Shown: positions 1 to 13,200 of the stretch, in pieces
Layout: each line of letters begins with the position of its first letter
How positions within the stretch are numbered: the stretch's first letter is position 1
Assembly (NCBI GenBank): GCA_030248215.1
Contig: JASANG010002079.1
Location: 124,001 to 188,000, forward strand
Direction of reading: 5' to 3'
Length of the DNA: 64,000 bases
Source of the DNA: Enoplolaimus lenunculus
Taxonomy: Eukaryota; Nematoda; Enoplea; Enoplida; Thoracostomopsidae
Notes under the pieces: model-generated
Told to the model about the DNA's origin: nothing
The model's database searches: none
Seen by the model: only the letters and a program-made list of their open reading frames with translations
Translations under genes and position numbers: made by a program

Positions 1-1274
1 AAAACTTCCAAAGATTTGGTTAAAAAGTTGCGTATTTATGACTTGCTTTAACATTTTTTAGAAATTTTCAAAAGCCACAGTAACCAGTTTTAGTAGCAAT
101 TTTATAATAGTTTTAAGTCCCTTGTTTCGTGCGTTCTATTTGACAGTAAATATTACCTGACATTAATCAAATTATTAAGTCATAAATTTGTTTCACCTGT
201 TAATATAGATAGTTTGCACCAGCAAATAACAAAGTTTACTTATGAGCTAGCGCAATCTCGTTCAAGGTTGTAGCTGGTTTAACATTTTAGCTCAAAATAT
301 CATTTAACGTTCGGATATGGCTGAATCGCTTTGAAGGCAACATATTAATGATATACAGTTATTAATGATGTGAATATAACTCAGAAAAATTGTTTACTTT
401 ACCATGTTAACTTTCGGGTCTTGTTACACTTGTGGCAAATTGCAATTTGCAGGATCTGGAAGCTAGAAGTAGTTGGTCACTGATAATTCAGACCGCTAAT
501 TTGTCTTAGTTTGCAACGATTCTGAATACAACTAAAATCGTGCCCCTAAAGATATAGTATTTAAATTGTGTTGGGCTTCGTCGCCGTTCTTGCTTCCGTT
601 GTCTTACTCCTGATTGGCCAAGCATATGATTTTAGCGTATTCGACGAAGCAAAACTGCTAATACTAAAATTTTCCAGTGCCCCTGAAATTTTGTTTGGCC
701 ACTCTACGAAGGAATTTGGTACCAAGTAAGCCGTGATTTCATATGTTTATTTGTGGACCGGCTCCGGCAAACAGGTTTCAGGTTCAAAATAAACGTTGTA
801 AAAGCAATTTGGCGTAATTATAAAGACATCAGCCGTATAGGTTGATATTCTGGCTTCGTTTATCTGTTAACAAAATGAACTACGTTTAGCAAACAATTAT
901 TATACTTGTTTGACTGCAGTCTGCGTCGAAATATTCACCTATTGCATTACTTATCTTTACAAAGGCTTTTCCTGTTCTTTAGAAACAATGTGTTTTAGAA
1001 TTTTTATTAACAAAATTCGTTTGTATATTTCAAAGCATCTAATTATTTATGTGAACTTGTACAATGAAGATACTATCCTGTATATATCATAAAATGCTTA
1101 GGTTTGAAGCTTCCTGACATATCTCAAATTTACTAAATATCGTTGCAGTTTTGTTCGTCGCAGCATCTCGAACGTTCATACATATCAAGGGAATCATCCC
1201 TATTTAAAGCCAATACGTATTTTGTGATTAGCTAAGTATTTTTGAGTTAAATCTTTTCAATTTAAATTTTAAAA
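1..1274. other. Upstream flank of the DGK gene, no gene seen
   Basis: AT-rich sequence with stops in all frames apart from short chance ORFs. It should hold the promoter and 5' UTR of the diacylglycerol kinase gene. A possible 5'-UTR acceptor ending in TTGCAG lies near 1140-1150, but I cannot fix a transcription start or a core promoter motif. Confidence 0.5.
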
Positions 1275-4200
1275 ATGACAACAAGCAGCGAACAGCAGCT
1301 AAATGATAACATTGATCTGATCTGCCCGTGGGAACAGTACGAGGCACCCAGTCCAGCAGGAGGTAATACACCTGACGACAAAGGCCACGGATTTATCAGA
1401 AAATCGTGGGGTAAACCAACGAATTGTCATCAATGCTCAGAAATGCTGTGGGGAAAAGGCTATGTTTGCGATGGTTAGTGGACTTGCTTAAATCGTTCAA
1501 AAATGCTATAGTTTTAAAGCGAAACAAAGTTTAATTATATTTCACAAATAAAAAATTCATTCTCAAATTAACAATCTGTTTTTCCTACAAAGGCGAGCCG
1601 AATTAGGGTTGCGCTATACTCGCCGCGCCGCCGGACGCCGGCGAGTGGCACGGTAAAAATTTTTCCGCGTGCAACCGCGTGCCGCTGGACGCGCGCCGGC
1701 ACTGTAATTTTTATTAAAAATCTCTGCAATCCGCCGCACGCCGACGTGCGGCGGCGCTAAGCGACGTCTGGCTTAAAGTATAGCGCATCCGATAATATAA
1801 CTAGCAGTTTTTTTGCACAGTATTCAATAATGATTTATTCAAATTTTGTCAATTAACTTATAGACTATCTTTATATTTACATGTCTTGCAGCAAAATAGC
1901 ATGTAATTGTTTTCAGTGTGCAATTTTTCAAGTCATGACAAGTGCATCCGATCAGTAACGTCATACTGTTCCGGCATTGCTATGCAGTTGATAAAGGTAT
2001 TTGAACACGGGTGGATCTTCACCTAATTGGGGCCATGATGAGTGGCCGACTGCTCTTGAGGCTCTTAAAAACAGGTTGATGAAAAAATTTGGGTCAAAAA
2101 TATATTTCTACATGCATAATTTTCATTTTTGCAATGTTCGTCACGTGGCCTTAGGACCACGTGCCCCGAGGCTGCTGCCTAACTGGTCTTAACATATGCT
2201 CCACGCTATATTTGAATTGTTTTAGTGATTGTTCAGATTCAGAATGCCCAATGTTTTGAAATTACCGACGAAAACTCGAAAATTTTTAAAATTTTCGAGT
2301 ATTAACCTTGGGTCAACGCAAAATTTTCGATAACCTCAGGTTAGCACTCGAAAATTTTTAAAATTTTCGAGTGCTAACAAGATGTTATGACATTTTCTGT
2401 GGGAGGTCGTAACATTTTACTGTGACCGACGCATAATCTCAAGTTTTCGGCTAAATGCAATGCAACCAAGTTATTGCTCGCATCGGCAAGTAACGACGTT
2501 TTGTGATAAGAATACTTTCGTATTTGAACCAATATTACTGGTTACAGAATCCTGTGGCTCATGTATGGTCGGAACCTGCAAAAAATAAAAGGAAATTTTG
2601 CAACGTATGCCGTAAACGCACAGATGACAATTTATCTGTTGAATGCGAATGTAAGTTGCATCCTAAAGTGTGTGCTACAAGTCTTCGACCCATGTAAAGA
2701 TCAGGGACGGAAAGTTTTTCTGCGGGACTGCAATAGAGTAAGATTAACCTTAGTCTTAGGAGCTTATACTACTGTAACGGCCAGGCCCGTAGCCAGCCAA
2801 CCTTGCTAGGGGGGTTAAAAAATTTTCAGGAGGGGCATTTAAAGGTTTTCAGTGACTCATAAGCAATGTTGAAAATCTTCCAGGGGCAAAATTTATTCAG
2901 AGGGGGGGCTCAGCCTCCCTGGCCCCTCCTTTGGCTACGGGTTCGGTAACGGCCATGTTCTATACATTGACCAATCTTCTGTATGTATCAAACAACGACT
3001 TAACTTTTATGAGCGCATGGCAGCTAATTTCAAAGGCATTATGCCAACTTACGAACTGTAAGTGCGTGATTTATAAGTTGAGCAGTTTTCCTTCAAGTTT
3101 TTATAACAAAATTTATGTATGTTTTGCTCTCCAGTTCACAACAATTTAATCAACAGTGTCCTCATTTATTGTCATGGGATAATACGAAGCCCTTAACAAT
3201 GACCTCGTTCGTTATTATCTTTACTTTACTAGAAGTCTTTTACCCGCCGGTGGGCCTAACGTTATATGGTTATTTGCTGTGAACCCGCTATAGGAAACAT
3301 ATTGCAACACTGTTGCAAAATTTATTGTCAACGAAGTATTATTTTTAACAAAAATACGTTTATAGTCAAGTATTTTTTTACTGAATTAATATGTGGTTGA
3401 TTTGCTTCTTTAGGTGTATTTAATTAATGTCCTGGGCCCGGAATAATTCATAAGTTGATGTTTATTACAGGTTGCGAATACTATGTTCATGTTGAATGCC
3501 AAGATCTTGCAGTGAGTGATTGCAAAGAAGCGGCAACATATATTCCAAATGTTCAACCGGTAATTTTATTGCACTGCAAATATTATTTGCACAACTATTT
3601 TCACAACACTGTGTACTTCCGGTTCCAAGCTTCAACGACGGATCTAAAGGGGGATGGGGGGATGCATCTCACACCCGGCTGCCGAGTGTAAATTTTTTTC
3701 AGGGTTAAAACTAACGTAACCTATAATGGCACTTATGGTGATTTGTTGAAAATACGGAAAGGTCCAAAAACCTCTTCGGCCTAGTAACAAGCAATGATAT
3801 CATAGGCTAGAAATTTATGCAACATCCGCTTTAATGAGTGCATTGCATACATATATATATACGGCATACATACATACATATTACCAATAGTTAGCATTTT
3901 TCTTGTGCATCTCCCAACTAGGCATTTCTGGATTCGCCACTCACAGGCTTACAGTAAAATTTACTGTGCCTGTTATGTCATTAATAACATAAACTTAGTA
4001 TCGTAAGATGTAGAAGAGGAAAGACAATACTATGATTGTTAGATATAGGGCACAAGCGAAAGCCAACCAACTAATGTTTATCTTTTGACTGCTTTCTTGT
4101 TTAAGCAGGGCTTTTAGGTTCCATCGATTTACAGCTATATTCTACGTCGTGTATTTATTTTAACATTTGGTGCCTGCGAAGTCGTACAAGATTTTTTTAA

Positions 4201-7200
4201 ACATACCATCATCATAGAGTTACGCAGCAAATATATACTTGATTACTTGCATATACTCAAACTTATTTATTTCGGTAAACGTAAAACGTTAACGAAATGG
4301 CCGGGGGTCTTTTCGGGAATTTTTTATAGTCCGTGTTTGTTCAAAAATAGTCCGATTTTGTGTTGCGTATTTGAGCTTCCCATGACTTCCCGTAATCATC
4401 CCGCTCCCGTATTTTCGTTTTTGAAAAACTCGATTTTTTTGAGGTCCTGTTAATAGATTTGGGTTGGCAAAGATCAAAACATGTCATGAAAAGCTCAAAC
4501 ATTGAAAACTTTTCAGAATTCGGCAATTTTGTGGGCAAACGCTGGGCAGAAAAAAATGACTGAAATGAACCACCACATAAAATAGTGAATATTTACAATC
4601 CTTAAACAAAATTACAAAATTTTTTTCACTATTTGACATATGCAAGCGTCGAGTATATTTTAGGAATCACAAGAGCAACGTCATCATTTTCGTGAAGGAA
4701 ATTTGCCACAAAATTCCAAATGTTACGTTTGTAAAAAAGGATGCTGGTCGTCAGAATATTTAACCGGCATGCGTTGCGAATGGTGCGGAGTTACGGTAAA
4801 ACTATACACAGATGATATTTTAGGCGTTCCCAAAACCCGGTCGCCAGAGAAGATCGCGTGGATCAACCTATCTAGTAGGATGTTGCGCCCTCCTAGATTA
4901 AAACGTTGCAACCTAGCTTGTAAGCTGACGGAAACGCTAACAGGCCGTTCCTGAACATTTTTAACCCCCACCTTAGCATGTCGAGCTGGCGACAGAGTGT
5001 ACATTTGGTTTGTTGGCTAATTCATCCCAGTGCTTTCTAAATGTCGTAAAAACAGTTTTCCCCAAACATAAACAATGTAAATTGTTCGTCCTAATCTGTT
5101 TGATCTGCATTAATTACATTTGTAGACTATAAAGTGGGAGGTTTTTGAATCGATATGTTGTATGAAATGGTATTAAAAGTGTTACGCGTATAAATCAAAC
5201 TCAATCAAACCCAAACAGCCTACGTGATAAATTTTCTAATCAACGTCCAAAAATAAAATGGTATTAAAAGTGTTACGCGTATAAATCAAACTCAATCAAA
5301 CCCAAACAGCCTACGTGATAAATTTTCTGATCAACGTCCAAAAATAAAATGGTATTAAAAGTGTTACGCGTATAAATCAAACTCAATCAAACCCAAACAG
5401 CCTACGTGATAAATTTTCTGATCAACGTCCAAAAATAAAATGGTATTAAAAGTGTTACGCGTATAAATCAAACTCAATCAAACCCAAACAGCCTACGTGA
5501 TAAATTTTCTAATCAACGTCCAAAAATAAAATGGTATTAAAAGTGTTACGCGTATAAATCAAACTCAATCAAACCCAAACAGCCTACGTGATAAATTTTC
5601 TGATCAACGTCCAAAAATAAAATGGTATTAAAAGTGTTACGCATATAAATCAAACTCAATCAAACCCAAACAGCCTACGTGATAAATTTTCTAATCAACG
5701 TCCAAAAATATTTGTATTTGGTGAACATTGTTCCACCGATTACCTATAATTTCAGTAAAGATCTCATGTAAAATTTTGTAAATCAAGAATCGATGTTGAT
5801 TTTTAGACAAAAGTATTTAATTTGCCAAAAAATTACTTGGCCCACAATGTACCAGCGTGCGTTAGGGCTCGTGCCGTTACCAAACCCCGTTTTAAGGCTG
5901 GCGCTTCATCACATAACATTTATCGAATTAGGATTTTCAACGTTGGACACGTGGTGGTGCATTTTGTGTCTTGTATTAGCGCGTCCAGTTGCACACTCTT
6001 CTGCAAAGGCGACAGTATTCACTCTTTGTTAAACAAACCAGTTTAGGCTCATTCGACGTGCTACAAGCAAATGCCCCAAGAATGCAACTATGGTATTCTC
6101 CAAGGGATAATGTTGCCGCCGAACTGTATCACTGTTCCACGCACTGAGCTTCCGATGGAACAACTATTAAGCATTCGTATTCGATCTGTGGATGGTAAGT
6201 TTTTTGTATTCAAAACAAGATAAACTTTGGTCTGTCTCGACAATAAACAACCTGTTCAATGCTGCCGATGAGGTTCAGAAGCGGTTTTTAACACATGTAA
6301 TCTATGCTTAACAGAAAAACCTGTTCTTGGGGTACGCCAGCCTTCTGCACTGAGCTTCTGCTGAAAGAACTATTTTTATAAGCGTTCCTGTTTTATACGA
6401 TTAAAGTAGGTTTTAATCGCAAACCAAACATTAAGCTTGCATGTCGGCGTTTTGAAAATGGCCCTGCTAACTGTAGGAATATATTGCAAATATTAATACA
6501 GAAGTTAATTTTGATTGGGTTAAACTTTGAAGATACGGCTGTGAGATGAAAGATTTGGATTTTGTTTCATTTAGATATATATCGTATATATTGGGTTGGC
6601 TTCTTTGTTTTCGATTACTCGTTTTGCAATGCCACCATAGTTCTAAGTATTTCAATGTTGTAGCAAAAAAACGTTCGTGTGGCTTAGCAATTTTACACTT
6701 GAACCAGTATTTCTACGTCTGCCCAATGGGCGGTGTCCGCCATTTATGTTAACTCGGTAAAATACATTAAATTGGCATTTGGCAGTGGCAGTTAGCTGCG
6801 GTGACTTCGCTTTGTGACTGTTTGTTGCGACAAATGGTCGTCTGTAGTTGCAGGAGCGATGATATGAGCCCGTCTACTTAAGTCCGCGTTTAGCTACTTA
6901 TGCACAAGTCTTAGCACTGTTACAATATCGAATAAATTTACTTTGTATTTGTTATCTATATAATTTTTTACGTATTTTCTTGTATCTTTTTCAGCTGGAA
7001 CTCAACAGCGGCCAATCGCAGAAGAATCCGGATCAGTTGTAGAAAGTCCGGAAGATCAGTCGAAAGAAAAAGACGATGCCAATAGTAAGAAATACTGACG
7101 GTAGTACTTTCCGCAGTTGGTTGCCATGGCAGATCCAGATATTTTTTGGTGTGGAAGAACGCGCAAAAACACAACAGTGAAAAACGTTCGTGAGCGATAC

Positions 7201-10200
7201 AAGCGAGAAGTCAAACACAATTCTAATACGAAATCTTGCACTTGGGCTGAAATGCTTTAGGCTTAGATTTTAGCCCTACCCTATTTAGTCTTCCGCTTGA
7301 GGTTAAATTTGGACTTAGATTTTTACGCTTAGGCTTAGTAGACATGTCCCTAACATCGGCCAATTTTAGCAATATTTGTTGCTTCAATATTTTAGCTGAA
7401 ATTGTGCGAATGTTTGTTGGAAATACTTCTCTTCATCGAAACTCTTTCAAAACAATGACGCTGTGCAGGACTGCAACACAGCAACACATTGTGGTATGTT
7501 TTTTGGCAATTTAGCACAACCCCTAGATTAATGTTTTATGGCCTGTCAAATAATGTACCAAAGGGGGGAAGGCTAATATCCCTGGGCAAATTCACTGCAC
7601 AAAAAACTGAACACTAGTTGTAACTGTAAGTCACGTGAAATCCGTGTTTGCTCCGGTTTTTGGCCAATGTAAATAACAGGGATGGAACAGTATTATAAGC
7701 ATATTCCTAAGCCTAAGCCTAAGCGTAAACCTAAGCGTAAGAATGAGCATATTCCTAAGCCTGAGCCAAGCGAAAAAATTAGTCTAAAGTTTAAGCATAC
7801 TCTATTCTAGTACCACAGAAAAACTCTCCGCCCCTGATCTTTACATGGACCCGGTTTTTCAACAAAAACGCCGACTAATCGCGAAAATTATTTCAGGAAG
7901 CAGCTTTACGTGCGTTTCATATACAAGATAACCCGCAAAATTACTACGTAACACAAGTCCTTGCCGAAGGTTAGTGATTTTAAATCTGTTCCTTAGCACT
8001 AATTATTTCCGCATATAAAGTTTGTAGTTCAGTGCTGCCGCCGACACCGTTATATCCTCTGTGCGAGTTCAAAAAATTTACTTGTACGAAAACAGTTTTA
8101 AAATTTGTTTTTCTATTTTAGTAGGGCGATAAAATGATAATACCTTTGCAACATGGGTAATATTTTATACATGAGTGGCTCGAAGACTATAGCCACCCCA
8201 TTGAATAAGTTTATAAACGTGATACCTTGTCAGATTACGGATCGAACTGGCATATTGTCAAATATATAGCAATAGTTTTATCGGTGACCATCATTTTATT
8301 TATATACCGCGCTCTAGCGAAAAAATTCACATGGCTCAATTTAAATTTCATTCAAACCAAATATATATGTATATATATGTATGTATTTTACTGACATTGC
8401 TTTTAAAAATCTGTACTATTCGGTGAGTTTTTTTGATTACAGATGATCGTGAAGGACCGGTTGATGAAAATGCTCCGCTACAATATTTGCAATCGTTGGG
8501 TGAAATGCGACGTGCGCAACTCATTCTACGCTATAACGACCCTGATCCAGATTCGACTAGTATAAAGGTGTATGGTAGCTGGCTTAGGTAACTTACCGGT
8601 TTCAATTAACTAATTATGCAACGCAGGCCTGTAGCCAGCTCAACATGCTAAAGGGGTTAAACATTTTTCAGAATTGGCATCGTCCAGACATGTCACAGTG
8701 GTTGAACCTTTGCAAGTTTGCCAAAATTATTTAAAGTACGGCTCAGCTCGTTTGGCCTTCTTAAGCTAGCTACAGGCTCGATGTATCGTCAATGGCGGCT
8801 TGGGATCGATTAAAGTTATGCCCCCTAAACGTCAATCAAAGGTTCCTAATCCGTCAGGGTATCAATTGAAGTTTCCACACTGGTGATTTCAAGTGATCAG
8901 AGCGTCCAGGTGCACAATGGATCAAGTTTAAATTTCTTTGTAGGAATGCAATGGGTATGCCCAGATCGTCTGCTGATCCCTAACTTGACTTCACATACTA
9001 GCAAGATGGTGGCTTTAAGGGGACTCATCGGCTCAGATGAGAGCTGCCAAGATACACTCACGAAGCAGAAGTGCCGTGATACGAGAGTTCACGGTACTTG
9101 AACGGGTCGCTTTATTGTGATCGATTTTAAGGCGACGCAGTTGACAACTGGCGTTTCAGATCAAAAAAATACTTTATCTGTTTTCACAACAGTTTAACTA
9201 TCCATTTTCCGAGTGTCTTGTCAGGGCATATTCGCCAATAAGCTCCCTAGCAGCAGGCCTTTGCATGGTATAGCTAATGACATTGTGTGGAGCAAAGTGC
9301 AAAATTTCAGAAAAATATGACGAAATTTACTCGGATAGTATATCAATTAAAGATTTCATCCCTTAAATATGGCATCGATTAAAGTGCCACCTTAGCTGAA
9401 CGTGGGAAAACGTTAATTGGTCCACAGCTGGTGTGAACCTGGCTGAAGAGAATATCGGCCCAGTTCTTGCTGACACAATTAGTCAATAGGGTCCATGTAT
9501 AGAACAGCGCCGGATCGTTTCCCGGCGAGTCTGTAATAGAGTCAATTTAAACTTTTGACCAACTTTTTTGCTTAGGCTTAGGCTTAGGTTCAGGCTTTGG
9601 CTTAGGCTTGGAAATAGACCCATCCTTACGCTTAGGTTTCGCTTACGCTTAGGCTTAGGCTTAGGAAACATACTTATACTACTGTTCCGGCCCTGTTCTA
9701 TACGTCCACCGTCAATAGGAGTTTTTAAATAAAAAATTCCAAGTTTAAACCTTGGGTCTCAGTGTATTGTAATATCGTTCTAAACTGGTGAAGCAAAAAA
9801 CTCAAAAGAACACGTTAGATACGCAGTGACCTCCACAGAAAATTTAAACTGTATGGGCAGAAAAAGATTTTAAAATGGCACACAACCAAAACTTAAACGC
9901 AACGTTATATATAATGTACGGGTACGCAGATATATCTTGGTAAATCATTTGGAGGAGAAAGCGCAAGCCACCTGCCCAGTAGCCGGACTGCAAGGGCCCA
10001 GTTCGGCCCATATTTGAACTCAGAAATTTTTGAAAAATTTCATGTAAAATAGCAAAGTCCTTACCGGACAATATATTAAGGTTCAGTATTTCTTTCCATC
10101 CTCAAGTTATGTTGCCCCTAGTAGTAGATAAGCAGCTTCTTCCATGGTGCGTACTGAGTTGGAGAAGTTTAGCTGTTCAGTGCCGCTCTGTCTGCGGACT

Positions 10201-13200
10201 ATGATGATAAGTTGAAAATGAATTTTTCAAAATAAATTTTAAATTGAAATTTTAAATATTACAGGATACCGGTGTCGTGTTGCCAAGTGACTGTGACCAA
10301 ATCGTCAACTGTTAATGATGTTATCAAAGAATCGTTGTCGCTGCTTGGGTTGAGTAGTAGTGTTTACTTTTTGTACAATCTTGTTGTCGTTTCGTTGGAT
10401 AGCGGAAGTAAGTTTTCTCGGGAAAACTATATTTGTATATTTCGAGCAGTGCCTTCACGACAGTGCCAGCAGGTAAGTATCCAGAAAAATGTTAAAGCAG
10501 GATTAGCCCCTGTACAGAATCTTTGGCTTATGTAGAAAAATTTCAACCTCGCTTGTAAGTCTTGTGAAATCAACTAAGTACATGCTCCTCTATAAATTGT
10601 TTTCTCGGTCCCTACCATGCTATGGTTTTGAGCCTGTGAAGCCGGTAAAACGCATAAAATTCTTTTCTCCGTAATCTGTTCTCAAGTTTGAGTTTTTTCT
10701 GTATTTGCTACTTATTTGCCATCTACCGAAATGAACAAGACCGAAATTTCTACGCAGAGGTCTACACTCTACTGCAGTCGTGAAATCTTCGCTGGAACAC
10801 TTTTAGTCGGATATGTCATATATTAAAATAATTGCTTTTCTCTAAATCAACTGAGTACTAATATTTTTAACGGCTGAAACTTTAAAAACTATACGTCCAC
10901 TTGAGGATCGAGAGGGAGGCGGGTGGGCGCACACCCCGTACCGTCAGCAAAATTATAATGATCAAAATGGTTATGTCCCTGCCTTACAATTTTTACCCAT
11001 CAGCAATTTTTGTAAAAAATACAATTTTTCCCTCAGAATCTGTTCTGTGATTAAATGGTAAGGTCCCTAACGTACAATTTCCCGCTCAGAAAATTTTTTG
11101 GTGATAAAATGATAAGGTCCCTCCTGCCATTCAAATTTTGCAGTTTCATACCATTTGCTAGCCCGCCCCCACAGTCACAAATTTTTGGATCCGCCTCTGT
11201 ATATGTCCGACAATGTTTATGGCATCTGTTCCAGTTCAATATTCGACTATAGTTTTCATTGCTGCCGAATTCTTGAACTATATATGACGATTTCTCTCAG
11301 TGGTGTTTGAATTCTTTTGACATTTTAGTTGTCGACAGAACATTCGAAGGCCACGAATTATTGCTGCAAATAATACAGAAAGAACGTCAGGTGAGAGTGA
11401 TTTTCAACAAATTTATATATTTTAATATTCTGGTGTCACTTGAATGCTGGAGGAGGATTTGGATTGGTCCGACTGGCTAATGTGGAACAGGGCTAATCAA
11501 AGTTGAACTTTATAATGCAGGATTTCATGGCGAACAACGAATATCATAACATTTTCAAGCACAAATGGTTCCTTTACAACTTGTTTATCGTTTTATGACA
11601 AGTACCGTTTGTGTGGTTTGGGGGCTATATCCAAAATCAGCTAATGGCCTGGTTTCTGAGACGTTAGAGCTCGAAATATTCTCAAAAATTGGAGCTGATA
11701 GTTGGCCTCTGAATTGTGGAGCACAAATGTATTATTTTGCAAAACGTTTTAAGATTGTAAGAAAACTTTTTTACTTGTGCAAGTGAGTTTAAATCTAGCG
11801 CAACTTACACAAAGTATCCCAACGTCTTCTCGCAAGCGTAGCCACGATTTTGGAAAAAGGGCAATTCTTGTGTTAAAAAGTGAAAAAAATTTATAAAAAC
11901 CCATGGACAATATTACTAATGGGCGCGTTGTAATTCGTCGTGCGACAACTCGTCCCCCGACAACTTGTAACCTGAAATTTCATCAACTCGACAATTCGTC
12001 GCCTATCATTATGCTTTAGGCTTAAGCTGAGGCTTAGGGTTATGCTTAGATGTATGCATAGGCTTTAGGTCACTGGCGACATGTTGTCTGGCGACGAATT
12101 GTTGTAGATTCATACAATCAGTTTACACTTATTTACCTACATTTCGTACTATTTCCGGCATCCATTCGCCGCTATCATTGCACAAGATTTTATCTACAAG
12201 AAAAAGAAGATCCGCATCCGAATGTATCATTGTTTGTGGGAAATTTGCCGGCGTATTTAAGTCAGAAAAACTACAAAGAAATCCTGCTGAAGCTGTTAGA
12301 AGTTGAAGGTAACATATATATATTGTGTTAATTTGGAAGAAACGGCAAATTAAGCTGTTTTGGCGAGTTCCAGCGCGGGACCTGTAGCCAGAGGGAAGGC
12401 CAGAGATGGCTGAACGGCGAGAAGAAAACTTGTGGCCCTAACCAGAAATGTTTAACTATTACTAGCAAGATATGTGAAGCGCTGGAATACAACTCGTGAA
12501 AATGTTTAGTCCGCTTCGATGTTGAGCTGGCTACCGCCAAAATAAAAATACATTTTTGACGAACGGCTGAGAATCCAACCTACGATTACTACTAAATTTT
12601 AATGCAAAATTTTGGTTCTGATCCCAGTTGCCTGGGCCCTGATCCAGGATGTTTTTCTGGACCTTCCAGTGTAAATACATAATGAGCTTCATTGTATCTC
12701 GTGGCGAACGAGTATTTTATGCAATCCAAAAGTGTTAGCACTAGTAGCAAGAGCGCATGATGCAAAAGTGTGCAAATCTTGGGGTTCCGCGTGCTACAAA
12801 ATGTACCAGCGGCCGTTGCGTATTTGGCTGACCCTCCATTCTTTTCTACACCGAATGTACCCAGTTGCATACTCTTGTTGAAGTATGCATCATCCACTCT
12901 TGCTACTAGTGACTTGATAACCGTAGAGATATCCAGAACTATTTGCGACACTAACACTATGTGCGGTTTGATCGCATTATAATAGTTTATTGCTGTATTC
13001 TAAACAGAACCGCCATTTACTGGCATGCTTCCAATCTACTACGAATACGGCTCATTAGTGCTAAGCTTCAAAACACCTAAAGCTGCAGTGAGTGTTCTCA
13101 ATAAACTGCAAGGTGTAACTGTTCGTGATAAAGACGAAGATAAAACGTTAACGGTTGTTGTGCTGCCCAATGTTCATCCTCAAATGGTGCCGCCAGATTC

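Noticed and set aside
5167-5712. Regular direct repeats as a CRISPR array
   Set aside because: Units are contiguous 91-bp copies with no variable spacers, in an intron of an animal gene; this is a satellite.
9540-9670. TTAGGC tract as a chromosome end or fusion point
   Set aside because: The hexamers are few, degenerate and lie inside a small inverted-repeat element present many times in the window.
12121-12187. DGK exon starting at 12121 instead of 12187
   Set aside because: It would also be in phase, but it adds 22 hydrophobic and basic residues unlike DGK-theta linkers. The microexon model is preferred, though not proven.
12592-12957. 121-codon minus-strand ORF in a DGK intron
   Set aside because: No similarity, no splice context, antisense to the intron, low-information residues.
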